Below are positions 16,598 to 26,598 of a stretch of DNA of 64,000 bases, piece after piece. The notes under the pieces were generated by a model that worked only from the letters and a program-made list of their open reading frames with translations, ran no database searches and was not told the DNA's origin. The DNA is taken from positions 4,486,001 through 4,550,000 of the forward strand of contig NZ_CP040749.1 of assembly GCF_006065315.1 (NCBI RefSeq). The letters are read 5' to 3'. Position 1 is the stretch's first letter, and every line of letters starts with the position of its first letter. The position numbers and the translations under genes are program-made. The stretch is from Aureibaculum algae (GTDB lineage Bacteria; Bacteroidota; Bacteroidia; Flavobacteriales; Flavobacteriaceae).

Positions 16598-17551
16598 TTA
16601 AAAAACGCCCTGAGCTACCGCTTTAACATTATCTGATTTACCCATTGAGTAATAATGTAATACTGGTACACCTGCCTTTAACAACTCCTTAGACTGTTGA
16701 ATACAATACTCTACACCAACTTGTCTTACCGCTTTATTATCTTTGCATTTATCAACTTCTTTTATCAGTTCTTCTGGCAAATCAATTTTAAATACTTGCG
16801 GTAACAATTGTAAATGTCGTTTTACAGCTATCGGTTTAATTCCGGGAATTATAGGCACCATAATTCCTTCTTTTCTTGCAGCAGCAACAAACTCAAAATA
16901 CTTTTTATTGTCAAAAAACATTTGGGTTACTACATAATCTGCACCCGCATCTACTTTTTGTTTTAACCTTTTTAAGTCGGTTACTAAAGATGGAGCCTCC
17001 AAATGCTTTTCAGGATAACCCGCTACACCAATACAAAAATCTGCTTTGTCATCCGCATCAATTACATCATGTAAATATTTACCTGCATTTAAATTTTGAA
17101 TTTGACTTACCAATTCTGTTGCAAAAGTATGACCACCATTGGTCGCCTTAAAATATTGCTCATGTTTCATAGCATCTCCTCTCAGAGCCATAACGTTTTC
17201 AATACCCAAATAATGACAATCGACCAACAGATATTCCGTTTCTTCTTTCGTAAAACCTCCACATAAAACATGCGGAACCGTATCAACGTTATATTTGTGT
17301 TTTATAGCCGCACAAATACCAACGGTTCCCGGACGCATTCTAGTCGTTTTTCTATCTAACAGTCCATCTTTATCAATATAAATATATTCTTCTCTAGACG
17401 TTGTAACATCTATAAAGGGAGGTTTAAACTCCATCAAAGGATCTATATTATTATATAATTCTTGAATATTTTTACCCTTTTGTGGTGGAATAATTTCAAA
17501 AGAAAATAATGTTTTCCCTTTTGCTTGTGCTATGTGTTCTGTTATTTTCAT
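16598..17551 (-). CDS. metF: Methylenetetrahydrofolate reductase
   Basis: The 317-residue protein reduces 5,10-methylene-THF to 5-methyl-THF, using FAD and NADH, to supply methyl groups to methionine synthase. The TIM-barrel pattern of the family is seen: FSFEIIPPQKG at the N-terminus, DVTTSRE, ENVMALRGD (folate/FAD loop), GVAGYPEKH and VTQMFFDN, then PIIPGIKPI. It is the last gene of the unit 21763 to 16598; its start overlaps the stop of the 78-residue gene upstream by 4 bases (ATGA). It thus shares the SAM-I riboswitch control of the MetH genes. Confidence 0.95.
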   Translation of the reverse strand: MKITEHIAQAKGKTLFSFEIIPPQKGKNIQELYNNIDPLMEFKPPFIDVTTSREEYIYIDKDGLLDRKTTRMRPGTVGICAAIKHKYNVDTVPHVLCGGFTKEETEYLLVDCHYLGIENVMALRGDAMKHEQYFKATNGGHTFATELVSQIQNLNAGKYLHDVIDADDKADFCIGVAGYPEKHLEAPSLVTDLKRLKQKVDAGADYVVTQMFFDNKKYFEFVAAARKEGIMVPIIPGIKPIAVKRHLQLLPQVFKIDLPEELIKEVDKCKDNKAVRQVGVEYCIQQSKELLKAGVPVLHYYSMGKSDNVKAVAQGVF

Positions 17552-17784
17552 TTTTTTAGTAATTCATTTACGGCTTCAAAAGTGCCATCATATTCCCAAT
17601 AAATCCATCGACCATCTATATAATCGGTTAATATATATTTTTCACTTACCGATTTAATTCTTGAAAGTGCAACCAATTTTCTTGAAAATCCTTCAACAAT
17701 AACCTGCTCAGTTACCTCTTTATTTTCTTTGTCGTAACCATGTACAACGATATGACTTCCTAACTTTAATTCAATAAATTTCAT
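17548..17784 (-). CDS. Small hypothetical protein between metH and metF
   Basis: A 78-residue protein, beta-rich and without signal peptide: MKFIELKLGSHIVVHGYDKE, then VSEKYILTDYIDGRWIYWEY. I do not recognise the family. It is 5 bases after metH (C-terminal part) and overlaps metF by 4 bases, so it is produced with the methionine enzymes. A role linked to folate or methionine metabolism is guessed from position only. Confidence 0.75.
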   Translation of the reverse strand: MKFIELKLGSHIVVHGYDKENKEVTEQVIVEGFSRKLVALSRIKSVSEKYILTDYIDGRWIYWEYDGTFEAVNELLKK

Positions 17785-17789
17785 TATAT

Positions 17790-20474
17790 TTAATCTTCTG
17801 CTAAATTAGGATTCAACCATTTTCTAGCTTCATCAAGTGGTATATTTCTACGTTTTGCATAGCTCACCAATTGATCTTCTTTTATTTTTCCTAGACCAAA
17901 ATACTTAGCATCTTCATTACCAAAATAATAACCAGATACACTTGACGCTGGCCACATAGCAAGACTGTCTGTGAGTTGCATTCCAATATTTTCCTCAACA
18001 TTTAAAAGCTCCCAAATGGTTCTTTTTTCAAGATGATCTGGGCATGCAGGATAGCCTGGTGCCGGACGAATACCTTTGTAACTTTCTTTTATCATCTCTT
18101 CGTTAGATAAATGCTCATTAGCATCATATCCCCAATAGTCAGTTCTAACTTTTTCGTGTACATATTCTGCAAAAGCTTCTGCTAGCCTATCCGCTAATGC
18201 CTTTACCATAATGGCATTATAATCATCTAAATTATCTTGAAACTCCTGAACAATCTCATCCGTTCCAAAACCTGTTGTAACCGCAAAACATCCCATATAA
18301 TCTTGTTTCCCACTCTCTTTTGGGGCTATAAAATCAGCTAACGCGTAACTAGGAATCCCTTCACGTCTTTTAAGCTGTTGCCTTAACGTAATAAAGGTGT
18401 TTACAGCTTTCCCATTTTCATCATAAATTTCAATGTCATCGTCATTTATTGCACTTGCAGGAAACAACCCAAAAATAGCTTTACCAGCTAATAATTTTTC
18501 ATCAAAAATACGTTGTAATAAAATCTGTGCTTCTTTATAAATTACCGTGGCTTGCTCACCCACAACAGCATCCGTTAATATATCAGGAAATTTTCCATGA
18601 AGTTCCCAACTTCTAAAAAAGGGACTCCAATCTATATAATCCTTCAAAAGACTTAAATCAAAATCTTCAATAATTGTAACACCTAATTTTTTCGGGGTTG
18701 TAATTGTTGTATGTTTCCAGTCTATTTTATACTTCCGCTCTCTTGCAACTTCTAAGGTGGTGTATTCTTTAGCTTTCTTACGACTTAAAAAATTATCTCT
18801 AAATTTATCGTACTCATCTCTGATTTGTTTTTTAAACGCCTCATTATTCTTGTCTAACAGGTTACCAACAACGGTTACTGCCCTTGACGCATCATTAATA
18901 TGCACTACTGTATTATTATACTTTGGTGAAATCTTAACAACCGTATGAGCCTTTGAAGTTGTTGCACCTCCTATCAATAGAGGAATGGTCATCCCGCTCT
19001 TTTCCATTTCTTCTGCCAAAAACGTCATCTCGTCTAAAGATGGTGTAATTAGACCACTTAAACCGATAGCATCTACCTTATGTTTTATAGCTTCAGCAAT
19101 AATTTTTTCTGGCGGCACCATAACACCTAAGTCAACAATATCATAATTGTTACACGCTAAAACAACAGCAACAATATTTTTACCAATATCATGTACATCG
19201 CCTTTTACAGTGGCCATTAAAATTTTCCCTATCCCTTCTTTTGGAGCTTTAGGATCTTTTGCGGCTTCAATAAATGGCTGTAAATAAGCTACTGCCTTTT
19301 TCATTACTCTTGCTGATTTTACCACTTGCGGTAAAAACATTTTTCCACTGCCAAAAAGATCACCGACCACATTCATTCCGGTCATTAAATTAATTTCAAT
19401 AACCTCTATCGGTCTTGCAGCAGTTAGTCTCGCTTCTTCTACATCTTCTATGATAAAAGCATCAATTCCTTTAACCAATGCATGTGTAATTCTATCTTGC
19501 AACGGGTCATTTCTCCATAGATTTTTCGTAACATCATCTACCTTATCTTTTCCAACTACGGTTTCTGCAAATTCTAATAATCGTTCTGTAGCATCGTCTC
19601 GTTTATCAAATAACACATCTTCAACACGCTCTAATAAATCCTTAGGAATATCGTCATAAACCTCTAACATTGTTGGATTTACAATACCCATCGTCATTCC
19701 ATGTTGAATAGCATGGTACAAAAAGGCAGCATTAATAGCTTCTCTTACGGGATTGTTTCCTCTAAACGAAAAAGAGACATTACTTACACCACCACTTACA
19801 TTTGCATGTGGTAGGTTTTCACGAATCCACTTTGTAGCTTTAAAAAAATCAAGTGCATTTAATCTGTGCTCTTCTAATCCCGTGGCAACTGGAAAAATAT
19901 TTGGATCGAAAATAATATCTTGAGCTGGAAATCCAACTTTGTCAACCAAAACATCATAAGAACGTTTACAAATTTCAATTCGTCGTTCGTAAGTATCCGC
20001 TTGTCCATCTTCATCAAATGCCATTACTATTACCGCCGCACCATATCGTTTTACCAATTTTGCATGATGAATAAATTGCTCTTCACCCTCTTTTAAACTA
20101 ATAGAATTTACAACGCCTTTACCCTGTACTACTTTTAGTCCGGCTTCTATAATGTGCCACTTTGAGCTATCAATCATTACGGGAACTCTAGCAATATCCG
20201 GCTCTGAAGCAATAAGATGTAAAAATTTTACCATTGCCTGTTCACCATCTAACATGCCCTCATCCATGTTTACATCGATAATTTGAGCACCACCTTCTAC
20301 TTGATCTCTAGCCACACTTAAGGCTTCATCAAATTTTTCTTCTTTAATTAACCTCAAAAATTTACGAGAACCTGTAACATTAGTTCGTTCACCAACATTT
20401 ACAAAGTTACTTTCTGGCGTAAGAATTAAGGGTTCTAAACCAGATAAGGTTAAATATTTATTTTCGTCTTTCAT
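17790..20474 (-). CDS. metH: Cobalamin-dependent methionine synthase, C-terminal domains
   Basis: This 894-residue protein carries all MetH modules except the homocysteine-binding one. In order: the pterin (methyl-THF) domain of about 20-280 with [11 protein letters not shown] and [17 protein letters not shown]; the cobalamin cap of about 290-410; the Rossmann B12 domain with DVHDIG (His428 as the lower Co ligand) and [13 protein letters not shown]; and the SAM-dependent activation domain of about 560-894 with [12 protein letters not shown]. The homocysteine methyltransferase half is a separate protein (20753-21763), so the enzyme works as two chains. It follows the ABM gene with no gap. Confidence 0.95.
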   Translation of the reverse strand: MKDENKYLTLSGLEPLILTPESNFVNVGERTNVTGSRKFLRLIKEEKFDEALSVARDQVEGGAQIIDVNMDEGMLDGEQAMVKFLHLIASEPDIARVPVMIDSSKWHIIEAGLKVVQGKGVVNSISLKEGEEQFIHHAKLVKRYGAAVIVMAFDEDGQADTYERRIEICKRSYDVLVDKVGFPAQDIIFDPNIFPVATGLEEHRLNALDFFKATKWIRENLPHANVSGGVSNVSFSFRGNNPVREAINAAFLYHAIQHGMTMGIVNPTMLEVYDDIPKDLLERVEDVLFDKRDDATERLLEFAETVVGKDKVDDVTKNLWRNDPLQDRITHALVKGIDAFIIEDVEEARLTAARPIEVIEINLMTGMNVVGDLFGSGKMFLPQVVKSARVMKKAVAYLQPFIEAAKDPKAPKEGIGKILMATVKGDVHDIGKNIVAVVLACNNYDIVDLGVMVPPEKIIAEAIKHKVDAIGLSGLITPSLDEMTFLAEEMEKSGMTIPLLIGGATTSKAHTVVKISPKYNNTVVHINDASRAVTVVGNLLDKNNEAFKKQIRDEYDKFRDNFLSRKKAKEYTTLEVARERKYKIDWKHTTITTPKKLGVTIIEDFDLSLLKDYIDWSPFFRSWELHGKFPDILTDAVVGEQATVIYKEAQILLQRIFDEKLLAGKAIFGLFPASAINDDDIEIYDENGKAVNTFITLRQQLKRREGIPSYALADFIAPKESGKQDYMGCFAVTTGFGTDEIVQEFQDNLDDYNAIMVKALADRLAEAFAEYVHEKVRTDYWGYDANEHLSNEEMIKESYKGIRPAPGYPACPDHLEKRTIWELLNVEENIGMQLTDSLAMWPASSVSGYYFGNEDAKYFGLGKIKEDQLVSYAKRRNIPLDEARKWLNPNLAED

Positions 20475-20756
20475 TTATTTATAATGTTCTACAATTGGAA
20501 AAGGCTCATAATAATGATGTAATAATGCTTTCCAATCTTGATACTCTGGTGATTTTCTAAAGCCAACTTCGTGATCTTCTATAGTATTCCAGTTTACTAA
20601 TAATATATATTTATCTTCTTGCTCAACACATTTTTTAAGCTGATGAGAAACATATCCATTTTTAGATGCTATTATTTTTTGAGCTTCGTTAAAACTAATC
20701 TCAAAATCTTTAGACAATCCTTTTTTAATATGTAAAATAGCCACTTCTAAAATCAT
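20475..20756 (-). CDS. ABM-family (antibiotic biosynthesis monooxygenase-like) small protein
   Basis: The 93-residue protein has the dimeric ferredoxin-like fold pattern of the ABM family: MILEVAILHIKKGLSKDFE, SKNGYVSHQLKKC, and EDKYILLVNWNTIEDHEVGFRKSPEY. The phrase VNWxxxExHxxxFRxSxxYxxW is typical. Its start overlaps the stop of the homocysteine methyltransferase gene by 4 bases and its stop abuts the next metH start, so it lies exactly between the two halves of MetH. Family members are monooxygenases, isomerases or of unknown role; here I infer only co-expression with MetH. Confidence 0.85.
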   Translation of the reverse strand: MILEVAILHIKKGLSKDFEISFNEAQKIIASKNGYVSHQLKKCVEQEDKYILLVNWNTIEDHEVGFRKSPEYQDWKALLHHYYEPFPIVEHYK

Positions 20757-21763
20757 AAGGTTTGTTCTAAAACGCTCCTTGGTTTATATTTCTTTGCAAC
20801 TTCTGCAATGGCTTTAATATGTTCAGGGTTTGTACCACAGCATCCTCCAATAATATTGATCAAATTATCTTTAAGGTAACTTTCAATTAAGGCCTGCATT
20901 TCTTCAGGAGTTTCGTCATATTCACCGAATGCATTTGGTAAACCTGCATTTGGATGAGCGGAGGTAAGAAAAGAGGTTGTTCTAGATAACCTTTGCATAT
21001 AAGGTTTTAACTGATCTGCTCCTAAAGCACAATTAAATCCAACACTTAGGATTGGAATATGAGAAATTGAAATTAAAAAAGCTTCAACAGTTTGACCTGA
21101 CAACGTTCTCCCAGAAGCATCAGTAATTGTGCCAGATACCATAATTGGAATGTCTATGTTCTTCTCTTCTTTAACTTGTTCAATTGCAAATAAAGCCGCT
21201 TTAGCATTTAAGGTATCAAACACGGTTTCTACTAGCAACAAATCTACACCACCATCAATTAAAGCCTCTACTTGTTGTTTATAAGCAATACGCAACTCAT
21301 CAAAAGTCACTGCTCTGAACGAAGGGTCATTAACGTCTGGCGACATACTTGCCGTACGGTTAGTAGGCCCAATTGATCCCGCCACAAACCTTGGTTTATT
21401 TGGTTCTTTTTCTGTATACGCATCAGCAACTTCTTTCGCCAATTTCGCAGATTCAAAATTCAGTTCATATACAATATCTTGTAAATCATAATCCGCCATA
21501 GCGATTGTGGTACCTGAAAATGTATTGGTCTCAATAATATCTGCCCCAACATCAAAATACTTGGCATGAATATCTTTAATTGCCTGTGGTTGGGTAATTG
21601 ACAACAAGTCATTGTTCCCTTTTAAGGGTAAGTGAAAATCTTTAAAGCGTTCTCCTCTAAAGTCTTCTTCTGAAAATTTATATTGCTGTAACATGGTACC
21701 CATGGCACCATCTAATACTAAAATTCTTTTTTCTAATTCTTGTCGAATATTTTTCATCTGCAT
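20753..21763 (-). CDS. metH: Homocysteine S-methyltransferase half of methionine synthase
   Basis: The 336-residue protein is the N-terminal module of MetH as a free protein. It binds homocysteine with a zinc held by three cysteines: GFNCALG (Cys near 245) and IIGGCCGTNPEHI (Cys pair near 310). The start of the barrel is seen in ILVLDGAMGTMLQ and DIIETNTFSGT. It would donate homocysteine to the cobalamin-bearing partner at 17790. It is the first gene of the operon, behind a SAM-I riboswitch. Two in-frame ATGs (MQM) lie at the start; either may be used. Confidence 0.93.
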   Translation of the reverse strand: MQMKNIRQELEKRILVLDGAMGTMLQQYKFSEEDFRGERFKDFHLPLKGNNDLLSITQPQAIKDIHAKYFDVGADIIETNTFSGTTIAMADYDLQDIVYELNFESAKLAKEVADAYTEKEPNKPRFVAGSIGPTNRTASMSPDVNDPSFRAVTFDELRIAYKQQVEALIDGGVDLLLVETVFDTLNAKAALFAIEQVKEEKNIDIPIMVSGTITDASGRTLSGQTVEAFLISISHIPILSVGFNCALGADQLKPYMQRLSRTTSFLTSAHPNAGLPNAFGEYDETPEEMQALIESYLKDNLINIIGGCCGTNPEHIKAIAEVAKKYKPRSVLEQTL

Positions 21764-21916
21764 TTTTTTTATATCAGTTCATGGTTTATCCTTCCTTTTT
21801 AGGATAATTATAATATATGTGTTCGCAAGAATCGTGGAGTTTGAAAATCTCGTAGTTATCTAGCCTAAATTTTTAGTTTGACACTAAAAACCCTAAAACA
21901 ACTATGGTTCTAGGAA

Positions 21917-22007
21917 GAGTAGAATGTAGCACCTTCTTTATTCTGAGAAATCAGAAAAAGGGTTGCTAAGGTTTCATAGGGTCTAATCCCTCCACCTTTC
22001 TTGATAA
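21917..22007 (-). promoter_or_regulatory. SAM-I riboswitch (S-box) before the MetH operon
   Basis: On the minus strand the conserved SAM-I core is seen in order: TTATCAAGAAAGGTGGAGGG, then GACCC, ATGAAACC, TTAGCAACCC, a variable P3-like stem TTTCTGATTTCTCAGAA, and GAAGGTGCTACATTC. It lies 154 bases before the ATG at 21763. Binding of SAM should turn off the operon of MetH halves, ABM protein, 78-residue protein and metF. Between it and the gene is a TTTTTAGT/ACTAAAAA stem. It also occupies most of the 305-base gap 21764-22068. Confidence 0.93.
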
Positions 22008-22068
22008 CATATATTAAAGAACTAATACTTAGGCACAAAATAAAGCAATAAATAACTTAAAACCAATT

Positions 22069-22959
22069 TTATTGAAACAAATCTGAAGACAAATATCGGT
22101 CACCTATATCGCATATTATAGCAACGATCACTCCTTTTTCAATAGTCTCTGCAATTTTTAAGGCAGCACTAACTGAACCTCCGCTACTCATGCCAGCAAA
22201 GACACCTTCTTCTTTTGCCAATCTATTTGCTACATTTCTAGCGTCATTTTCGCTAACCTCTACTATGGTATCTACTTTTGATTTGTTAAAGATTTCAGGT
22301 AAGTATTCTTCTGGCCATTTTCTGATACCGGGAATTTTTGCTCCATCTGCGGGTTGAGCACCCACTATTTCTATGGCTGCATTTTGTTCTTTCAAATAGG
22401 TAGAAACCCCCATAATAGTTCCAGTTGTACCCATTGCAGAAACAAAATGTGTGATTTCTCCTTCTGTATCTTTCCAGATTTCCGGACCTGTAGTTTTGTA
22501 ATGAGCTTTCCAATTATCGTCATTTGAAAACTGATTAAGCATAAAGTATCCTTTCTCTTTTTCTAGTTGAAGGGATAAATCACGAGCTCCTTCAATACCA
22601 TTATCTGCTGGTGTTAAAATTAATTCTGCACCATACGCCCTCATGGTTTTAATTCGTTCTTCTGTTGAATTTTCGGGCATAACCAATACCATATTTAATC
22701 CCAAAAGCCTTGCAATAAAAGCTAAAGCAATCCCCGTATTTCCACTAGTAGCTTCCACCAACGTATCTCCTTTACTAATGTCACCACGTTTTAATGCTTC
22801 GTTAACCATATTAAAAGCCGCACGATCTTTAACACTACCTCCAGGGTTTTTCCCTTCCAATTTTAAGAATAGACGTACCTTTTTATTTGAAGTAATATTT
22901 TTTGCTTCAACCAATGGTGTATTACCAATAATATCAATTATAGATTTACTTTGAATCAT
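22069..22959 (-). CDS. cysM: Cysteine synthase, CysM type
   Basis: A PLP enzyme of 296 residues that makes cysteine from O-acetylserine and sulfide (or thiosulfate). The PLP lysine is in GGSVKDRAAFNM, the PLP-phosphate loop in TSGNTGIALA, and the glycine-rich GTTGTIMG and AGMSSGGSVSAAL follow. The length and the KWPEEYLP-type region fit the CysM branch better than CysK, but the branch is a weak call. It overlaps the serine acetyltransferase gene upstream by 14 bases, so the two steps of cysteine synthesis are coupled. Confidence 0.92.
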   Translation of the reverse strand: MIQSKSIIDIIGNTPLVEAKNITSNKKVRLFLKLEGKNPGGSVKDRAAFNMVNEALKRGDISKGDTLVEATSGNTGIALAFIARLLGLNMVLVMPENSTEERIKTMRAYGAELILTPADNGIEGARDLSLQLEKEKGYFMLNQFSNDDNWKAHYKTTGPEIWKDTEGEITHFVSAMGTTGTIMGVSTYLKEQNAAIEIVGAQPADGAKIPGIRKWPEEYLPEIFNKSKVDTIVEVSENDARNVANRLAKEEGVFAGMSSGGSVSAALKIAETIEKGVIVAIICDIGDRYLSSDLFQ

Positions 22960-23716
22960 TATCTCTTGTTCTTATTTTAAATTCTTTTTGATAGGTTAAA
23001 ATTGAGTTTTCAGGTACAGATTCGGTAAGGCATACATTTGCACCTATAATACTATTAGCTCCTACAACAACATCACCTCCTAAAATAGTGGCATTGGCAT
23101 AAATAATAACATTATCTTCAATAGTAGGATGTCTTTTCGTTCTCGCCAAACTCTTTTTTACTTGAATTCCACCCAGCGTAACACCTTGATATATTTTTAC
23201 ATTATTTTTTATAACTGATGATTCACCAATTACAATTCCAGTGGCGTGGTCTATAAAAAAGGAATCACCAATAGTGGCACCAGGATGGATATCTACTCCC
23301 GTTAACCCATGCCCATATTCACTCATCATTCTTGGTAAAATGGGGACTTTTAATTTATAAAGCTCATGACTTAATCTATAAATGGCAGTAGCATGAAAAC
23401 CTGGATATGCTAAATACACTTCTTCTAAACTTTCTGCCGCAGGGTCATTTTCTTCTATAGTCTTGGCATCTAAGTTCAATTTGTATTGAATGGTTTCAAA
23501 CTTCGATTGAAATTCTTCCCAAAGTTGCGGATTACCAATCACATTTAGTTTATCTGTAATTTTTAAAAATGTACTTTTTAAAAATTCATAATTTTCAGCC
23601 TTAAAAACGCTATCAAACAAACTATAAAAAAGTTTTTTGGTAAATACTTCTACAGTATCTTTTAGACAGATATTGTAATTTCTAAGTTGTGGCTTTTCCT
23701 GAGAATGTAATTGCAT
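22946..23716 (-). CDS. cysE: Serine O-acetyltransferase
   Basis: The 256-residue protein makes O-acetylserine from serine and acetyl-CoA. It has the N-terminal helical region of the family and a left-handed beta helix of hexapeptide repeats: GVDIHPGATIGDSFFIDH, GIVIGESSVIKNNVKIYQGV, then NVIIYANATILGGDVVVGA. The catalytic His residues are visible in YRLSHELY and DIHPGA. It lacks the short E. coli-type C-terminal Ile tail and instead ends in a charged segment. It has its own promoter 46 bases upstream, so it and cysM can be expressed apart from the ferredoxin gene before it. Confidence 0.93.
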   Translation of the reverse strand: MQLHSQEKPQLRNYNICLKDTVEVFTKKLFYSLFDSVFKAENYEFLKSTFLKITDKLNVIGNPQLWEEFQSKFETIQYKLNLDAKTIEENDPAAESLEEVYLAYPGFHATAIYRLSHELYKLKVPILPRMMSEYGHGLTGVDIHPGATIGDSFFIDHATGIVIGESSVIKNNVKIYQGVTLGGIQVKKSLARTKRHPTIEDNVIIYANATILGGDVVVGANSIIGANVCLTESVPENSILTYQKEFKIRTRDNDSK

Positions 23717-23761
23717 AAATTAAAAACAGATTAAAGTGTTTGACTATAAAATTATTTAATG

Positions 23762-23790
23762 CAAAGGTATTAAGTTTAAGCATTTACAAC
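23762..23790 (-). promoter_or_regulatory. Promoter before cysE-cysM
   Basis: On the minus strand TACCTTTG is preceded by GTTG at a spacing of about 17 bases, a fair match to the Bacteroidetes consensus. It lies in the 110-base space between the ferredoxin stop and the cysE start, the only long gap in that part of the cluster. Confidence 0.55.
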
Positions 23791-23826
23791 ACCACCTCTT
23801 TAAAGGTTTTATAAAATAATCTTAAC

Positions 23827-24147
23827 TTAAGATTCTGGTGCCAATTCAATTTCTAAACCATGTAACTCTTCTGTTATGGGTATTTGACAACCAAGTCTAC
23901 TATTTTCTTTCACATAGAACGCTTCAGACAGCATTGCCTCCTCTTCGTCTTGCATTTCTAACAAACTATGATCAGATAAAATATAGCATTGACATGATGC
24001 ACACATAGCCATACCACCACAGGTTCCCTCTACAGGAAGTTCGTATGATTTACAAACTTCCATTAAATTCATTGCCATATCAGTCGGTGCAAGTACCTCA
24101 TGAATTACACCTTCTCTGTCTTTTATTTTTATTTTTACATCAACCAC
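23827..24147 (-). CDS. [2Fe-2S] ferredoxin
   Basis: A 106-residue ferredoxin of the adrenodoxin/ISC type. The cluster ligands are seen in EGTCGGMAMCASCQC (Cys43, Cys49, Cys52) and RLGCQIP (Cys87), with spacing C-x5-C-x2-C-x34-C. It lies 2 bases after the gene for a ferredoxin-NADP reductase and in the sulfite reductase operon, so it very probably carries electrons from NADPH to sulfite reductase. Confidence 0.93.
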   Translation of the reverse strand: MVDVKIKIKDREGVIHEVLAPTDMAMNLMEVCKSYELPVEGTCGGMAMCASCQCYILSDHSLLEMQDEEEAMLSEAFYVKENSRLGCQIPITEELHGLEIELAPES

Positions 24148-24149
24148 CG

Positions 24150-25199
24150 CTATACTATTGCTTTAACTACTGCTTTTGGTGACTCTTTTCGGCTACCATC
24201 AAAACCATTAATACCACTAACTGTAGTGTATTTCATTACATATTTTTTACCAGGATTTAAAATTTTATATGCTGATTGACACATTAAAGTTGCCTCATGA
24301 AATCCACATAAAATTAACTTTAATTTACCTGGATAGGTATTTACATCACCAATAGCAAAAACACCAGGAATATTTGTTTGGTAATCAAAAGTGTCGACTT
24401 TTATAGCATTTTTTTCAATGTCTAATCCCCAATTGCCAATTGGCCCTAACTTAGGTGATAATCCAAAAAGTGGAATAAAATGGTCTGTTTCAATACGTTC
24501 TTCTTGACCATCTTTTAACACTGATACGGCCTCTACTTTAGAATCGCCATGTAACTTGATTACTTCGGCAGGTGTTACTAAATTTATTTTTCCTAATAAT
24601 TTTAATTCCTGAACGGTATCAACAGAATCTAAAGCTCCTCTAAATTCATTTCTTCGATGAACTAAAGTAACTTCACTGGCTACATCTGCTAAAAAAATTG
24701 CCCAATCTAAAGCAGAATCTCCACCACCTGAAATCACAACTTTTTTATCTCTATATACTTCCGGATCCTTTATAAAATATTCAACCCCTTTATCTTCATA
24801 AAAAGCGATATTTTCTATTAATGGTTTACGCGGTTCAAAACTTCCTAATCCACCTGCAATTGCCACAATTGGAGCCTGATGTTTTGTCCCTTTATTTGTA
24901 GTTACTATAAAAGAACCATCTTCTTGTTTATCGATAGTTTCTGCACGTTCACCTAAGGTAAATCCTGGTTCAAATTGTTTACCCTGTTCTAGTAAATTAT
25001 CTGTTAATTTACCAGCTAACACTTCAGGAAATCCTGGAATGTCATAAATAGGTTTCTTTGGATAAATTTCTGAGCATTGTCCACCTGCGATTGGCAAAGC
25101 ATCAATTAAATGACATCTTAACTTTAGTAATCCTGCTTCAAAGACCGTAAACAATCCTGTTGGACCCGCTCCTATTATTAATATATCTGTCTTAATCAT
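24150..25199 (-). CDS. Ferredoxin--NADP reductase, thioredoxin-reductase-like type
   Basis: A 349-residue flavoprotein with two Rossmann sites: FAD at ILIIGAGPTGLFTVFEAG and NADP at VVISGGGDSALDWAIFLA, and the FAD-binding C-terminal GVFAIGDVNTYPGK. It has no CxxC redox pair between the domains, which separates it from thioredoxin reductase and places it with type 2 ferredoxin-NADP reductases. Its place between siroheme genes and a ferredoxin indicates that it feeds electrons to sulfite reductase. Confidence 0.92.
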   Translation of the reverse strand: MIKTDILIIGAGPTGLFTVFEAGLLKLRCHLIDALPIAGGQCSEIYPKKPIYDIPGFPEVLAGKLTDNLLEQGKQFEPGFTLGERAETIDKQEDGSFIVTTNKGTKHQAPIVAIAGGLGSFEPRKPLIENIAFYEDKGVEYFIKDPEVYRDKKVVISGGGDSALDWAIFLADVASEVTLVHRRNEFRGALDSVDTVQELKLLGKINLVTPAEVIKLHGDSKVEAVSVLKDGQEERIETDHFIPLFGLSPKLGPIGNWGLDIEKNAIKVDTFDYQTNIPGVFAIGDVNTYPGKLKLILCGFHEATLMCQSAYKILNPGKKYVMKYTTVSGINGFDGSRKESPKAVVKAIV

Positions 25200-25236
25200 T
25201 TTAATATTTTTTGATATTCCGATTTATAAAATCAAT

Positions 25237-25821
25237 TTAATTTTTAATTAATAAGGTTTCTGTAAGCTTATTTAAGGCATCTACTTTTGACTTAAAAGTT
25301 CCTTTAATAGTCTTTCTAAATGAATTTAAATTACCCACCATTACGTTAATATCATCTGGAATTACTTCTTCGAAAAATTGACGTAATCTTTTAGCTACTG
25401 TTGGCGATTTTCCATTGGTTGAAATTGCAATCTTTACATTACCCTTGGTAACAATTCCACCCAGATAAAAATCACACAATTCAGGTGTATCTGCTACATT
25501 GACTAATAATTGTTTTTGTTTTGCGTCCCTATAAATTTCAGCATTTACATCTTTATTATTTGTGGCGGCAATAACAATATGTTGCTTGTGTAAAATGTTT
25601 TGCGTGTAAGGTCTTTGCATCGTTAATATATCATGCTTTTTTGCTAATGCTAATAGCTCAGGAGAAAAGTCTAATGCTATTAATCCTACTTTTGCATTTG
25701 GACTCGATTTTAATAAAAAAGAAAGTTTTTCAAGTGCAACCTCGCCTCCTCCAATAATGATTATATTGAGTTGATTTACTTTTAAAAATATTGGATACAA
25801 TTCATTTTTATCTCCTAACAT
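25237..25821 (-). CDS. Precorrin-2 dehydrogenase/sirohydrochlorin ferrochelatase (CysG N-terminal type)
   Basis: A 194-residue protein with NAD-binding Rossmann site NIIIIGGGEVALEKLSFLLK and later the family pattern YLGGIVTKGNVKIAISTNGKSP. It oxidises precorrin-2 and, in this family, inserts iron to make siroheme, the cofactor of sulfite reductase. It overlaps the upstream CobA gene by 7 bases; in E. coli the two activities are fused in CysG, here they are separate proteins. Confidence 0.92.
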   Translation of the reverse strand: MLGDKNELYPIFLKVNQLNIIIIGGGEVALEKLSFLLKSSPNAKVGLIALDFSPELLALAKKHDILTMQRPYTQNILHKQHIVIAATNNKDVNAEIYRDAKQKQLLVNVADTPELCDFYLGGIVTKGNVKIAISTNGKSPTVAKRLRQFFEEVIPDDINVMVGNLNSFRKTIKGTFKSKVDALNKLTETLLIKN

Positions 25822-26588
25822 ACCTCTTGTTTTATTTGAACTTCTTGTTGAACTTTATCTAAAATATTTCTTTGATTTACCACGTCACCAATAACTATAA
25901 TAGCTGGAGATGACAGTTGTTTTTCTTTTACCACTTCACTGATCGTTTCAATAGTTCCAAAACCGCATTTTTCATTTTCAGTTGTACCATTCTGGATAAT
26001 AGCTACTGGTGTTTTTTGCTTATTCTCAGCAGAGAACAAAGTGACAATTTCACCTAGTTTACCCATACCCATCAAAATAACGACGGTTGCAGATGATTTT
26101 GCTGCCAACGCAACATCGGTAGATATTTGATGAGATTTTGTAGTACCTGTAATTACCCAAAAACTCTCAGACGCTCCTCTTTTGGTCAAAGGAATACCTT
26201 GATAAGCAGGTACCGCCATTGCTGAGGAAATTCCGGGTACCACAGCAGTTTCTAAACCAAATTGTTGAGCATATTCTATTTCTTCAGAACCTCTACCAAA
26301 TATGTAAGGATCACCACCTTTTAATCGGACTACATGTCCGTCAGATTTCGCTCTATTCACGATAATTTCATTGATTTGCTCTTGCTGATAACGATAACAT
26401 CCTTTTCGTTTGCCTACAAATATTTTTTCAACACCAGCAGATGCATATTCCAAAAGTGCTACATTAATAAGTGCATCATACATAATAACATCAGCAGCTT
26501 GTATTGCTTTAATTGCCTTTAACGTAATTAGTTCTGGATCTCCAGGACCAGCACCTACAACAGTTAATTTTGGTGTTTTTAAACTCAT
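25815..26588 (-). CDS. cobA: Uroporphyrinogen-III C-methyltransferase
   Basis: The 257-residue protein uses SAM to methylate uroporphyrinogen III twice to precorrin-2. The family motifs are present: LTVVGAGPGDPELITLKAI at the N-terminus, VRLKGGDPYIFGRG, VVPGISSA, and LTKRGASES. It lies 10 bases after the sulfite reductase gene and overlaps the dehydrogenase gene, giving siroheme synthesis in the same transcript as its user enzyme. Confidence 0.95.
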   Translation of the reverse strand: MSLKTPKLTVVGAGPGDPELITLKAIKAIQAADVIMYDALINVALLEYASAGVEKIFVGKRKGCYRYQQEQINEIIVNRAKSDGHVVRLKGGDPYIFGRGSEEIEYAQQFGLETAVVPGISSAMAVPAYQGIPLTKRGASESFWVITGTTKSHQISTDVALAAKSSATVVILMGMGKLGEIVTLFSAENKQKTPVAIIQNGTTENEKCGFGTIETISEVVKEKQLSSPAIIVIGDVVNQRNILDKVQQEVQIKQEVC

Positions 26589-26598
26589 ATCTATTTTT

